This document shows, piece by piece, positions 1-9,390 of a DNA stretch of 18,815 nucleotides. The position numbers and the translations under genes are program-made. The DNA comes from Planctomicrobium sp. (GTDB lineage Bacteria; Planctomycetota; Planctomycetia; Planctomycetales; Planctomycetaceae). The first letter of the stretch is position 1. Each line of letters begins with the position of its first letter. Location: positions 1 to 18,815 of the forward strand of contig JAJDEL010000399.1 in the NCBI GenBank assembly GCA_029259835.1. The letters are read 5' to 3'. The notes beneath the pieces were generated by a model. The model saw only the letters and a program-made list of their open reading frames with translations, did not search any database and was not told where the DNA came from.

Positions 1-3000
1 GTTTTTATGCTCTTTCAGTCTTGTTCTTGACTGAATTCTCCCCTCAATCTTTCGGGGATGACAAGCCTAAAGCGACGAGCGATGGCCTCATCGCGTATGA
101 CGCTTTCGATTACCCCGTTGGCTTACTGGAAAAAGCTGATCGAGGAATCGGTTGGAAAGAACCGTGGCGAGTTTCTAGTGTTGCTGTCCCTGAAGTGGTG
201 GACAGCCCAATTTCTGAAACCACGACAAAGCCACTCTTGTCTCGGCGAAGTCTGCGAATTCAAGGAGCCGACGGGCGCAATAACCCGTTGCGTCGAGCAT
301 TCGAACAGCCGTTGACGCAACGTGAAGTCTTCGTTCATTTCAAAATACATTATCACGGAGATGAGAAGCCTACTCTCGAAGTTGATCCGGAGTTTTTTGT
401 GTTGTGGTTGGATCGACTCGAAGGTGGAGACGGGGCAACACACTCGGCGAATGTTCCAAACATTGGAATTCATATCGCTGACCGAGGACCGAAGAAAGGC
501 AAAAATGTCTTCATGGTCCGGATCGGAGCGGCACAAACAGCCTGGAGTAATATCGAACTCAAAGCGAATCAGACTTTCCGAGTCGTTGGGCGGTTGACGA
601 AATCTCAAGATGGCGCGCGTGCAGACTACGATCGGCTCGATATGTGGGTCGATCCACAATTGGCGGACCTCAATTCTCCAGACGCCACGATCTCGGGAGT
701 TCAAAGCATTAGTCTGGTACAGTGGATTGGATTTTCCACCGGACTCAAAACGGAATCAACGGACCAAATCCACGTCGACGATTTACTGATCGGCAACACT
801 TGGAAAAGTGTTCTCACAGATTCGGCAGTACAGATTGCCACGCAACAGCACCGTGGTCACAACGGAATTGTCTGGGACAAAACCGTTGATTTCAAAGAGC
901 ACGTCTACCCATTGTTGAAGTCGCGTTGCTTTGAGTGTCATTCTGGAACCAATCCCGATTCCGGTTTCCGTTTGGATGTTCATCGGGAACTCCTGGGCTA
1001 CAGCACAGGCGAAGTTCTCGCCGAACCGGGGCGAGGTCATCGCAGCCGGTTAATCAAATCCATCTCTGCAAAATCCATTGAAGATCGCATGCCTCCTGAT
1101 GGTGACGACCCGCTGAGCGACGGACAAATTGCGATGCTGCAAGCGTGGATCGATCAAGGAATGAAGTGGGATGATCAACTCTTGCCGACTCCGCAACGAG
1201 GATCTGATCACTGGGCGTTTCAACCCATCAGACGACCCGATGTTCCGCAAGTCGAAAATCCAGACTGGGTGAGAACTCAGGTCGATGCCTTCATCGCCAA
1301 GTCTCATACCGACGCGGGATTACAACACGCACCTGAAGCGGAACGACGGACTCTCGTTCGGCGGCTCTACCTGGACTTGATCGGCTTGCCTCCCACGCCT
1401 GAAGAGGTTGAAGACTTCCTGGGCGATCAGTCGCAATCGGCGTACGAAATGTTGGTCGAACGCCTGTTGAGGTCGCCGCACTATGGGGAACGCTGGGGAC
1501 GCTACTGGCTGGACTTGGCTCGCTGGGCAGAGAGCCAAGGCTATCAGCACGACATTGTTCGACCGTATGCATGGCGTTACCGCGATTACGTCATCGACAG
1601 TTTCAATAAAGACAAACCGTATGATCGATTCCTCAAAGAGCAACTCGCAGGGGATGAACTTCAGCCCTACTCTGACGAGAATCTGATCGCAACAGGGTTT
1701 CTTGGAGCTGCGAGAATTAGTGGAAACCAGGAGGACGATAACATCCAGCGCAATGATGTGCTTGTTGATATTGTGAATGCGGTCGGCAGCACAATGTTGG
1801 GTCTCACTCTGGAATGTGCGCAATGCCATAACCACAAGTTCGACCCTGTCAGTCAGCGAGATTATTACCAGTTGCAAGCGTTCTTCACGAACGGACAACT
1901 CGGCAATCTGTCCCTGAGAGAAGCAGCAGCATCAAATCCAATTGATCTCGAAAAATGGATCCCGAAAGCTGCGTATGCGTTCTACAAAAAAGAAGTCAAC
2001 ACACTTGTCAAAAGAAAGATGTACGAGCCGGTGACGGAACCTCAGACGTGGGGATACCTTTCGGCAATTACAAGTGATCCACAGATTCGGAGAAATCCCG
2101 TCGTCAATCGCAGGCCGATTCCCTGGCGACCGGAAATCCTGAAAAAAGCAGAGACCCGACTACTCATTCGTGGCGATGCCTCCAGCTTTGGTCCCAAAGT
2201 GAATGCCGCTTGGCCGGAAGTCCTTGGCATGACTCCGAGTTCGCTCGGCGAGCATCCTCGCTCGGCATTGTCCGACTGGATGGCAAGTCCACAGAACCCG
2301 CTTGTCTCTCGCGTTTGGGTCAACCGCATCTGGCAGTATCACTTTGGGCGAGGACTTGTTGAATCCGCGAGCGATTTTGGTGTCGAAGGTGCCGAACCAA
2401 CACATCCGGAACTGCTCGATTGGTTAGCAACCGAATTGGTGAACAACAATTGGAGCACTAAGCACATTCATCGCCAGATTGTTCTCTCTAGTACCTACCG
2501 GCAGCAGCGAAGACATAATGTTGCGAACGCTGAAATCGATCTCAATAATAAACTTCTCTGGCGCTGGCCACGACGAAGGCTGCAAGCCGAAGCCATTCGG
2601 GATTCGGTTCTCGTGACCACAGGAGAACTTGACCGCACACTCGGCAGCGTGAGTGTTCCGCCAGAACGAGAAGAACAACAACTTCGGCGAACGATTTATC
2701 TGTTCCAGCAACGCAGCGAAATGCCATCAGTGATGGCAATGTTCGATGCCCCCTCCGGGATCGCCAGTTGCTCACGAAGATCTGTTTCCACCGTCGCGTT
2801 ACAACCTTTATTCATGCTCAATAGTCAATTCATGGCGAAACGTGCAGCAGCATTGGCGGAGGTCGTTTCTAGCATCGCCGGTGACAGTGTGGATCGGCAA
2901 ATTGAAGTCGCTTTCGAAAGAACCCTCTCTCGAAAACCAGACCAGTATGAATTGAAAATGGCGAGACGTATCCTGCATACCGATCCAAACGAACCAGCAA

Positions 3001-3086
3001 GCGATGAAAACGAAATCGCGAACCGGCGACTGACTCGGTTCTGCCATGCCATGTTGAATCTCAATGAATTCGTTTACATCCCTTGA
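1..3086 (+). CDS. PSCyt1/DUF1549/DUF1553 planctomycete cytochrome-type protein (5' partial)
   Basis: Large planctomycete-specific exported protein; the biochemical role of the family is not settled, but its haem-type motifs suggest redox or surface chemistry in the periplasm. The reading frame is open to the left edge. A TTG at 21 can be read as a start, but the codons before it (FYALSVLFLT) look like a signal-peptide core, so the true start probably lies outside the window. Numbered from the TTG: residues about 25-270 form a LamG-like N-terminal module (opening AYDAFDYP, then GWKEPW). PSCyt1 follows with a c-type haem motif CFECH at 303-307. DUF1549 runs from about 397 to 615 (RRLYLDLIGLPPTPEEVEDF) with a second motif CAQCH at 599-603. 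DUF1553 runs from about 744 to the end (NPLVSRVWVNRIWQYHFGRG). The DUF1501 gene follows 63 bases downstream, the usual pairing. Family call is secure; function is not. Confidence 0.93.
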   Translation, partial: FYALSVLFLTEFSPQSFGDDKPKATSDGLIAYDAFDYPVGLLEKADRGIGWKEPWRVSSVAVPEVVDSPISETTTKPLLSRRSLRIQGADGRNNPLRRAFEQPLTQREVFVHFKIHYHGDEKPTLEVDPEFFVLWLDRLEGGDGATHSANVPNIGIHIADRGPKKGKNVFMVRIGAAQTAWSNIELKANQTFRVVGRLTKSQDGARADYDRLDMWVDPQLADLNSPDATISGVQSISLVQWIGFSTGLKTESTDQIHVDDLLIGNTWKSVLTDSAVQIATQQHRGHNGIVWDKTVDFKEHVYPLLKSRCFECHSGTNPDSGFRLDVHRELLGYSTGEVLAEPGRGHRSRLIKSISAKSIEDRMPPDGDDPLSDGQIAMLQAWIDQGMKWDDQLLPTPQRGSDHWAFQPIRRPDVPQVENPDWVRTQVDAFIAKSHTDAGLQHAPEAERRTLVRRLYLDLIGLPPTPEEVEDFLGDQSQSAYEMLVERLLRSPHYGERWGRYWLDLARWAESQGYQHDIVRPYAWRYRDYVIDSFNKDKPYDRFLKEQLAGDELQPYSDENLIATGFLGAARISGNQEDDNIQRNDVLVDIVNAVGSTMLGLTLECAQCHNHKFDPVSQRDYYQLQAFFTNGQLGNLSLREAAASNPIDLEKWIPKAAYAFYKKEVNTLVKRKMYEPVTEPQTWGYLSAITSDPQIRRNPVVNRRPIPWRPEILKKAETRLLIRGDASSFGPKVNAAWPEVLGMTPSSLGEHPRSALSDWMASPQNPLVSRVWVNRIWQYHFGRGLVESASDFGVEGAEPTHPELLDWLATELVNNNWSTKHIHRQIVLSSTYRQQRRHNVANAEIDLNNKLLWRWPRRRLQAEAIRDSVLVTTGELDRTLGSVSVPPEREEQQLRRTIYLFQQRSEMPSVMAMFDAPSGIASCSRRSVSTVALQPLFMLNSQFMAKRAAALAEVVSSIAGDSVDRQIEVAFERTLSRKPDQYELKMARRILHTDPNEPASDENEIANRRLTRFCHAMLNLNEFVYIP

Positions 3087-3149
3087 TCATCCTCGACGAC
3101 TGTTTCCCCCAATCATTACGCCCACAATTTCTCTAAACGTAATTCAATC

Positions 3150-4556
3150 ATGCACATGAACCGCCGAATGATGTTGAAGGAAAGTGCCTTGGGGTTTGGT
3201 TCTCTGGCGCTGACTGCAATGCTTGCCGAAGAGAGTCTCAGTAGTGATACGACCACACGGTTTCCCCAGCAACCGCATCACACACCCACGGCAAAGAGCA
3301 TTATCTTCTTGTTCATGTCTGGTGGTCCGGGACAAACGGATACATTCGACCCGAAACCGGCACTCGACAAGTTGGATGGTCAGCGCGTTCCAGACTCGAT
3401 TGCTGCCACCATCCCCAACATTCCCCGATCAGGAGTCAACTCAAAGCTTTTCGCATCACCGTTTTCATTTCAACAATACGGCGAAAGTAGGATTCCCGTT
3501 TCCAGTTTGTTTCCAAGAACTGCTCAGATGGTCGATGACCTCTGCGTTGTGCGTTCCATGAACCACCGCGTTCCAGTACACGGTCCAGGGGAATGTATCG
3601 CACTGACAGGCACCGGCGTTGGTGATCGTCCAAGTATGGGAGCCTGGGTTAATTATGGTCTCGGCAGTGCGTCGAAAAACTTGCCTGGATTTATGACGTT
3701 CCTGTCGAATGTTTCCGGACCACCACCACAGCTGCCGGGCTGGGGATCGGGGTTTTTACCAGCGCGATATCAAGGGACGCTCGTCGATGGAAACAAAGGT
3801 GTCCCTTACACCGAAATGCCTGGTGGATATACCGAAGCGAACCGTCGACAACAACTTGAGTTCATCAATGAAATGAACCGACGTCACCTTGCACTCTCAG
3901 GACCGGATTCAGAACTTGAAGCACGTATCGATTCCTACGAACTCGGCTATCGCATGCAGGCATCAGCCCCGGAAGTGTTCGACCTCACGAGTGAGTCAAC
4001 AGACACACGTAGCATGTACGGTCTCGACGAAAAAGAAACCGCACAGTTCGGCACGCACTGCTTGCTAGCTCGCCGACTTGTCGAACGCGGCGTCCGCTGT
4101 ATCCAACTGAGAAATGGAGGCTGGGACGCCCACAGCAATCTCACCTCGAATCACTTGAAATGTAGTCAGCGAACCGACCAACCGATTGCTGGATTGCTCC
4201 AAGACCTCAAGGAGCGTGGGCTTCTCGATTCAACACTGGTCGTCTGGGGAGGAGAGTTCGGCAGGACACCCACAATCGAAGGATCACGCACAGGAAAAAG
4301 CCGAGGCCGTGATCATTCTCCCGCCGGTTATACAATGTGGTTGGCAGGCGGAGGAGTCAAAGGAGGACAAATCATCGGAGCGACTGACGATCTCGGTTAC
4401 GTTCCCATCGAACGTCCCCTCTCCCCCGCCGACATGCACGCAACGCTACTCCACGCCCTGGGAATCGACCAAAACCGACTCACTTACAACCACAATAACC
4501 GCAACGAAATCCCCACCGTCTTCGGCGGCGAAGTTGTTCAGGATGTGTTTGCGTAG
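3150..4556 (+). CDS. DUF1501 family Tat-exported protein
   Basis: 468-residue DUF1501 protein, related to the alkaline phosphatase/sulfatase fold superfamily. The substrate is unknown. The N-terminus is a twin-arginine-type signal: RR at 5-6, then a hydrophobic stretch to about 25 ([16 protein letters not shown]). The first family block is [18 protein letters not shown] (53-70), with Asp64 and Asp67 as likely metal-binding region residues. Later blocks are GGWDAHSN (323-330), [11 protein letters not shown] (364-374) and GRDHS (386-390), which match the conserved C-terminal half of the family. Two start codons lie two codons apart (3150 and 3156); neither has a clear Shine-Dalgarno sequence. 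It follows the PSCyt1 gene by 63 bases on the same strand with no hairpin between them, so the two are probably co-transcribed, as is usual for this pair. It converges on the cupredoxin gene after an 83-base gap. Confidence 0.93.
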   Translation: MHMNRRMMLKESALGFGSLALTAMLAEESLSSDTTTRFPQQPHHTPTAKSIIFLFMSGGPGQTDTFDPKPALDKLDGQRVPDSIAATIPNIPRSGVNSKLFASPFSFQQYGESRIPVSSLFPRTAQMVDDLCVVRSMNHRVPVHGPGECIALTGTGVGDRPSMGAWVNYGLGSASKNLPGFMTFLSNVSGPPPQLPGWGSGFLPARYQGTLVDGNKGVPYTEMPGGYTEANRRQQLEFINEMNRRHLALSGPDSELEARIDSYELGYRMQASAPEVFDLTSESTDTRSMYGLDEKETAQFGTHCLLARRLVERGVRCIQLRNGGWDAHSNLTSNHLKCSQRTDQPIAGLLQDLKERGLLDSTLVVWGGEFGRTPTIEGSRTGKSRGRDHSPAGYTMWLAGGGVKGGQIIGATDDLGYVPIERPLSPADMHATLLHALGIDQNRLTYNHNNRNEIPTVFGGEVVQDVFA

Positions 4557-4639
4557 TGTGAAGAATTGAGTGGCCTGTGGAGTTCCTCACAGATCGTGAA
4601 TTAAACATTCTCTCGAAGTGTGTTATTAGAAATTTCGAG

Positions 4640-5461
4640 TCAGGGAAAGTTAAGCTCCACGACAGTTTTTCGCCCAGGCTCAACCGTGACATCCATGGAA
4701 ACTCGGCGTGGGACATGAGGTGGGTAAACGTTTTCATGCCAGCCGGCAAGCTGATATTTTCCTGGTGGAATGTCGCTCAACGTGAATCGCCCCTGCTCGT
4801 CGGCTCTGGTGAAGAAGCGATTCGGCATGACAGCAATCCAGGCGCTCATCTTTGGATGAAAGTTACATGCCACACGGATGAATTCGTGTCGTTGAAGTAC
4901 GAATTCCGTTGCCGCACCTGAGGAGAGGGCGACGTTGAAGGGCTGATTCATCTTGGCAAACCCGTTCACGTTGTGAAGTGCGGAATCACTATTTCGCAAT
5001 TCGATCGAACCACCTTGCTGCATCATTACCACATGTGGCACAAATGTCATGTCGATCTGATCCAGCACAACTCGTTCTGGCTTGTCACTGGAAGACGCCT
5101 CATCTTTGCTCGACGTGGAAGACTGTTCTGTTGCCGTGGAATGACCAGTTTGTTCAGGCAGGATTCCCTTCAAATAGACAACAACATCGGACATTCCTCT
5201 GCCGTTCGGGGGCCATTTTCTTTCCTCCCCTTGAAACAGGAGCTGACCTTCAATTACGCCGAAAGGAGAGTTCGGATTCTCATTATCGGAAATCAGTATC
5301 GACTGTGAACCTGACAGCGGTTTCCCTTTGTGTGTGGGCTGCGGTCCAAACTGCTGATTACCGAACCCGAACCATGACAAAAGGAAGGCAATCACGAGCA
5401 AGCTTCCAACTCCAGCGGCGGCGTACACCAGTTGTTGAGGTCTTCGTCGCGTGTTCATCAT
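4640..5461 (-). CDS. Membrane-anchored cupredoxin protein with carboxypeptidase regulatory-like C-terminus
   Basis: 273 residues. Residues about 11-33 form one hydrophobic helix (LVYAAAGVGSLLVIAFLLSW), giving a membrane anchor or uncleaved signal with the rest outside the cytoplasm. Residues about 70-212 resemble a blue-copper (cupredoxin) fold: His163 in the ALHN block, then Cys199, His202 and Met205 in CNFHPKM, the order H...C-x2-H-x2-M expected of a type 1 copper site. A low-complexity Ser/Thr/Glu stretch sits at 107-130. Residues about 213-273 (EQGRFTLSDIPPGKYQLAGW) resemble a carboxypeptidase regulatory-like beta-sandwich. The likely role is copper binding or electron transfer at the envelope; no partner is evident. 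Two adjacent ATGs (5461, 5458) open the frame. It lies 116 bases downstream of the TPP II-like gene, but palindromes in the gap make a simple operon uncertain. Confidence 0.85.
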   Translation of the reverse strand: MMNTRRRPQQLVYAAAGVGSLLVIAFLLSWFGFGNQQFGPQPTHKGKPLSGSQSILISDNENPNSPFGVIEGQLLFQGEERKWPPNGRGMSDVVVYLKGILPEQTGHSTATEQSSTSSKDEASSSDKPERVVLDQIDMTFVPHVVMMQQGGSIELRNSDSALHNVNGFAKMNQPFNVALSSGAATEFVLQRHEFIRVACNFHPKMSAWIAVMPNRFFTRADEQGRFTLSDIPPGKYQLAGWHENVYPPHVPRRVSMDVTVEPGRKTVVELNFP

Positions 5462-5499
5462 TTGTTCTCACGGGTCCGATCACAATTCCAGTTGAGTAG

Positions 5500-5516
5500 G
5501 GTCCGCTGTGCGGACC
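5500..5516. repeat. Short palindrome, copy 1 of GGTCCGC-TGW-GCGGACC
   Basis: Seven-base perfect arms ggtccgc and gcggacc around tgt. The same core occurs 29 bases further on with one base changed in the loop (tga). It sits just upstream of the cupredoxin gene on the minus strand. This may be a dispersed palindromic repeat or a regulator site; the sequence alone does not decide. Confidence 0.6.
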
Positions 5517-5536
5517 GAATGGAAGCTTAACACTCA

Positions 5537-5565
5537 ATGAATGGTCCGCTGAGCGGACCATTCAT
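5537..5565. repeat. 14-bp-arm perfect hairpin, copy 2 of the palindrome; possible terminator
   Basis: Perfect 14-base arms atgaatggtccgct (5537-5550) and agcggaccattcat (5552-5565) around a single central g. The core repeats the palindrome at 5500-5516. It lies 13-41 bases beyond the stop codon of the TPP II-like gene, so it could end or attenuate that transcript on the minus strand. There is no T-run after it, which argues against a classical intrinsic terminator. Repeat-type palindrome is the equally likely reading. Confidence 0.6.
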
Positions 5566-5577
5566 CAACAAAACTCA

Positions 5578-8500
5578 TTAAAACGGAACGCGGTCCTTGG
5601 GGAAATAACGTAGCATCCAGTGTTGTTCGTAGTTTTGCCAGTCTTTCCAGTCGAGGAGTTCGTAGAGGTCGCGGCGTTTTTTGTGTTGCAGATAGACCGG
5701 CTGACCGGTTTTGGAGTGTTTATTGAGAAGTTGGATTGCCTGCGCGAAGTTTTTCTTTCTGCGCTCACGTCGAATATGCAGGAGGAAATAATCCTTGGTT
5801 GTTGTGTCGACCCATTTTGTAAGTTGTTGAAAGTTTGCTTCGAAAGCTTTGTCGTGTGCAGCTTGATCCTTGATCGGGCTTTTTGAAATAACGTCCGGGA
5901 GTTCCATGTAAGCGAGTGCGCGGCCTTTGCGGTAGAGTGCATCGATCAGGTCACGTCTTCCGTCTTCCATGTTGGAGTGTCGGCTTTTTTCTTCTGCTGT
6001 CTTTGGTGAATGCTTTTGACCAAAGTAACGTGCGAGTTGGCGTGGCTTGATCGATTGAATGACGGCGTCGGCGAGTTCAATCACATCATCGAGACGCTCC
6101 TTGCGGTCGTCATTATCTGCAAGGTACAAGCGAGCCACAAGCAGTTTTCGACCTTTAGGCTCGAGTTCGTTCACTCGGTTTGTGATCTCTTCAATTTGCC
6201 TGGGATGTTTCGACCAGTCGAGAGTCTTTAGCGAATCGAGAAGGAACTTGATCTCTGCCTGTTTGAGATCGGTGACCGGCTTTGGTGCTGGCTCGACAGT
6301 TTTCTTGACTGTGGTCTTGGAAACTACGACATTGGAGACTACAGCGCGAACGGGAATTGAGTTTGCATCACTTGCTGAGAGTGAAATCGTGCCGGTCAGG
6401 ATATCGCCATTCTGAATGCCTTTGGGAAGTGACGGTTTGGTTGGAAACTTCGTCCAAAGTCTGCCTCGTTCTCCCAGTGAGAGTTCGATTTTGCTTATCG
6501 CATTCGCTGAATCAATTGCATCCGGGCGTGATTTGTGAAAGTTCAACCCGATTCGGCTCAGCGGGCGTTCAACGACCAGCGGCGTCTTTTCGTGTTTCTT
6601 TAACGTATCGCGATTGTTATGCCGCAATTCGACGCGGGCCTTATAGCTCCCTGACTTTGCATTGAAATCTGTCGGGAACATATCTTCTGTGAAGACAAGT
6701 TGATTGTTTTCGTCGAACAGAAAAATGCGGTGCGAATCGATTGGCGCGTCGTACAACAGATCGGTGACTGGCGGATTAGTTAGTTGTATTTTTGTTTTGG
6801 AATCAAGTTTGAATTCGTAATCGAGAATGAGTCGCCACGTTTTTTGATCATCCCATAGTCCATCTCGTTCGTCGCTGAGTAACGAAGTTGCTGACTTCGT
6901 CGGCAGTAGATTCTGTTGCCAACGATTTAACGAACCAGACGGAGTACAGGTTTCGAATTGCACTCCGGAATGGAGATCAATCGAGATGGTGTCACCATTG
7001 CCTGACAGAGTCAGCAGTTCCGAAGAAGTATCAATTCCACCGAACCGGACGTCCAACTCAAGTTCCCCATCACCTATGCTGGACCAGTATTGTGCGATGC
7101 AGACTTCGAGGGTACGGCCAGCAACAACCGGGATCGTTTTGGTGAAGAATTCTCCTTCCGACAATCCCACCGTTGATTTTGACTCACGGTCCCTGAATGA
7201 TTCTCCAGGTAGTAATTGAACATTGTGGATGTATAAAAACGCCGAGCCGGTACCACTGACGCGTTTGACTTTCAGTTCCGCGTATCGGCTTCCAGCCGGC
7301 GGGGTGAGAAACGTTCGGCTGAGATGACCTGCGCTGGAGTCAAGAGTTTTCGTAAATTGATTTCCTCGCAACTGTTGAGGTTTTGTGACGGTGATCGGCA
7401 CGTGGAAAAGTGGTCCACGTTCTGGGTGTTCGGCATGGAGGCCAACGACTTCAGCGAGATGTAAACCTGGCTTGAGATTCGTTGCGTCAACTTCAACACC
7501 AAAAGTCGCTCCCCCATTTGTCAGCAGCAGGTGACTGCCGACTTTCACCCAATCGGCGTTGACTTTCAGAAGGATCGGCACCTCATAATTCAATTTCACC
7601 GCGTTGTCTTCGATATTCTCCATCCGAGGCTGCAATTGTACTGTCGCTGAGAATGTGTCGTTCGTCTCGTTCGCATCTCGAAGGTAGACCCCACGAGAGC
7701 CATCTCGAGCAGGCAGCGACGCAGAGATTTCAATAGCCTCTATATCGGACGCCACTTGAAGATGGTGGTCGAACGCTTTGTCGACTTGCAACAGTCCCGG
7801 TCCCTGAGCAAGAGGGTCGACGGAATCAATCTTCAGGGCGGTTGCTTGCAAGCTTCGCAAGATTGAGGACAGCGAATATTTTTTCTTGTGGCTCTTTAGT
7901 CCTGAGAGGATCAGTGCAATGTTGCCGCAGGCATTGGGGGACGCCATAGACGTGCCGTTCATTCTCTTACTCGGTTGCAATGAATAATTCGCGATGGGAG
8001 CAACGGCGGCTCCGGGGGCGAAGATGTCGACGCCCCAGGCACCGTCCGTCGTTGGTCCTCGGGATGTCCAGGTGAACGGCAGGCCGGCGATTTCATCACG
8101 TAATGAATACTCAACTTTCGCCATTTCTGGGGAAACGTACGCCCCGACACCAATCAGTGCGGACGATGTTCCGCCGGGCGCACCGACTGTGGAGAGTGCG
8201 GGGCCACTGTTCCCGGCACTGCCGATGAAGAGGATGTTTTTTTCGCGGACGATTTCATTAAATTCCTGAACCAGACGCCCTTGATCGGGAGTTGATGTTG
8301 GTTCGCCGTAGCTCATGTTGATCAGGTCGCAGTTCATTTCTACGGCTCGCTTCAGTCCGCGAATGAGCGCGACTCCAGTCTCCATACCGTCGATACGCGT
8401 GTCGCCAATCTTTACGGAAACAATTTGGGCGCCGGGAGCGATTCCGTTTCTCTTTGGATGGTCTGGGTCATGAGCGGCAACAATTCCGGCAACATGAGTT

Positions 8501-9390
8501 CCATGATTCCCGGTGACGGTGACAATCGAAAGCAGTTTCCCACTGTCATAGACGTTCACAGAATAATTCAATCGCGAGTGATCGTCGAACGTCGCTAACT
8601 GCCGTTCGGTACGATAATCCGTAAGCAGTTTTTCATCGGCGAGGTCACCATCTTCATTGGTGTCAATCGCCGCACGCCATAGTTTGCCATCATAAAAAGT
8701 GACGCAGTCGTATACGGGTCCGGGATCGTTGTAATTCTTCACCGCATCCCGCAGCAGGTCGAGGTGCGCCTGAAGTTCTTTCTTTTCAATCTTGCTTTTG
8801 CCGCTCTCAATCTTTGAGACCAACGTGGCTTCGCGCTTTCGCTGTTGTTTCTTCCATTCTTTTGATCGTTCTTTCTTAAGTCTGGTAACAAGTTCGCTTG
8901 GATAAATGTCGTAAGCAGGTTTGAGTCCAAGCCGATATTTACCGGTGGGGTTCTTCCAGTGTTCATCAAGCTTGAGAGTGCGACCTGTCCCGCCGGTCAA
9001 GGTTCCATCTTTGGCTTCAACCCAATCTGACATCGGGACATCGCCGCTGCCGGTCGCGTCGATGATGTCGATCACCTTTGGATCGCCAGTGGTAGTCGTT
9101 GTGAGGCCGGGAGCACCGGGGTCGACGCCGGTATCGAAGATCGCAACGATCACACCGCGACCATCAAACTCTGGATGTTGTTGCAGAAATCGCAGTGCTC
9201 CAGTTTCCCTTTTCGGAAGCAGAGCTTCCTCCAGAAATTCACTTACTGCCAATTTTTGATCGTCCGCACCGCCTGAATGGTGCGATGTCGAGGCCATGAG
9301 CAAGGTGCAGAGTACGAACGTGGAGAATCGAAACATTTGGAAAAATCCGAGGAGGTATGATGACATTGAGAGTGGAGACAGATCCCTCAT
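5578..9390 (-). CDS. Exported S8 family serine peptidase, tripeptidyl-peptidase II homologue
   Basis: 1270 residues from the longest start. The family removes tripeptides from peptide N-termini. The opening LPKRETGALRFLQQHPEFDG closely matches eukaryotic TPP II. The subtilase triad is Asp86 (FDTGVDPG), His296 (GNHGTHVAG) and Ser481 (GTSMASP), with the oxyanion Asn394 in SAGNSGP. The D-H gap of about 210 residues, carrying a Lys/Glu-rich segment (165-205), and the H-S gap of 185 are the TPP II pattern: as I recall the human enzyme, D44, H264, S449. Total length also fits TPP II (about 1250). Residues after 560 are beta-rich, then helical, as in the family. The N-terminus differs: MFRFSTFVLCTLLMASTS is a signal peptide, and its Met at 9336 is the start I prefer; Met at 9366 is also possible. 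No start has a clear Shine-Dalgarno sequence. Export is inferred from this signal. Confidence 0.93.
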   Translation of the reverse strand: MRDLSPLSMSSYLLGFFQMFRFSTFVLCTLLMASTSHHSGGADDQKLAVSEFLEEALLPKRETGALRFLQQHPEFDGRGVIVAIFDTGVDPGAPGLTTTTTGDPKVIDIIDATGSGDVPMSDWVEAKDGTLTGGTGRTLKLDEHWKNPTGKYRLGLKPAYDIYPSELVTRLKKERSKEWKKQQRKREATLVSKIESGKSKIEKKELQAHLDLLRDAVKNYNDPGPVYDCVTFYDGKLWRAAIDTNEDGDLADEKLLTDYRTERQLATFDDHSRLNYSVNVYDSGKLLSIVTVTGNHGTHVAGIVAAHDPDHPKRNGIAPGAQIVSVKIGDTRIDGMETGVALIRGLKRAVEMNCDLINMSYGEPTSTPDQGRLVQEFNEIVREKNILFIGSAGNSGPALSTVGAPGGTSSALIGVGAYVSPEMAKVEYSLRDEIAGLPFTWTSRGPTTDGAWGVDIFAPGAAVAPIANYSLQPSKRMNGTSMASPNACGNIALILSGLKSHKKKYSLSSILRSLQATALKIDSVDPLAQGPGLLQVDKAFDHHLQVASDIEAIEISASLPARDGSRGVYLRDANETNDTFSATVQLQPRMENIEDNAVKLNYEVPILLKVNADWVKVGSHLLLTNGGATFGVEVDATNLKPGLHLAEVVGLHAEHPERGPLFHVPITVTKPQQLRGNQFTKTLDSSAGHLSRTFLTPPAGSRYAELKVKRVSGTGSAFLYIHNVQLLPGESFRDRESKSTVGLSEGEFFTKTIPVVAGRTLEVCIAQYWSSIGDGELELDVRFGGIDTSSELLTLSGNGDTISIDLHSGVQFETCTPSGSLNRWQQNLLPTKSATSLLSDERDGLWDDQKTWRLILDYEFKLDSKTKIQLTNPPVTDLLYDAPIDSHRIFLFDENNQLVFTEDMFPTDFNAKSGSYKARVELRHNNRDTLKKHEKTPLVVERPLSRIGLNFHKSRPDAIDSANAISKIELSLGERGRLWTKFPTKPSLPKGIQNGDILTGTISLSASDANSIPVRAVVSNVVVSKTTVKKTVEPAPKPVTDLKQAEIKFLLDSLKTLDWSKHPRQIEEITNRVNELEPKGRKLLVARLYLADNDDRKERLDDVIELADAVIQSIKPRQLARYFGQKHSPKTAEEKSRHSNMEDGRRDLIDALYRKGRALAYMELPDVISKSPIKDQAAHDKAFEANFQQLTKWVDTTTKDYFLLHIRRERRKKNFAQAIQLLNKHSKTGQPVYLQHKKRRDLYELLDWKDWQNYEQHWMLRYFPKDRVPF

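Noticed and set aside
123..704. 193-codon minus-strand frame inside the PSCyt1 gene
   Set aside because: Fully inside a gene with clear domains on the other strand; no family motif and cysteine/arginine-rich shadow-like composition.
1320..1898. 192-codon minus-strand frame inside the PSCyt1 gene
   Set aside because: Antisense to the DUF1549 region, no recognisable domain.
4978..5499. 173-codon plus-strand frame opposite the cupredoxin gene
   Set aside because: Antisense shadow; the minus frame has a complete copper-site motif and a membrane helix.
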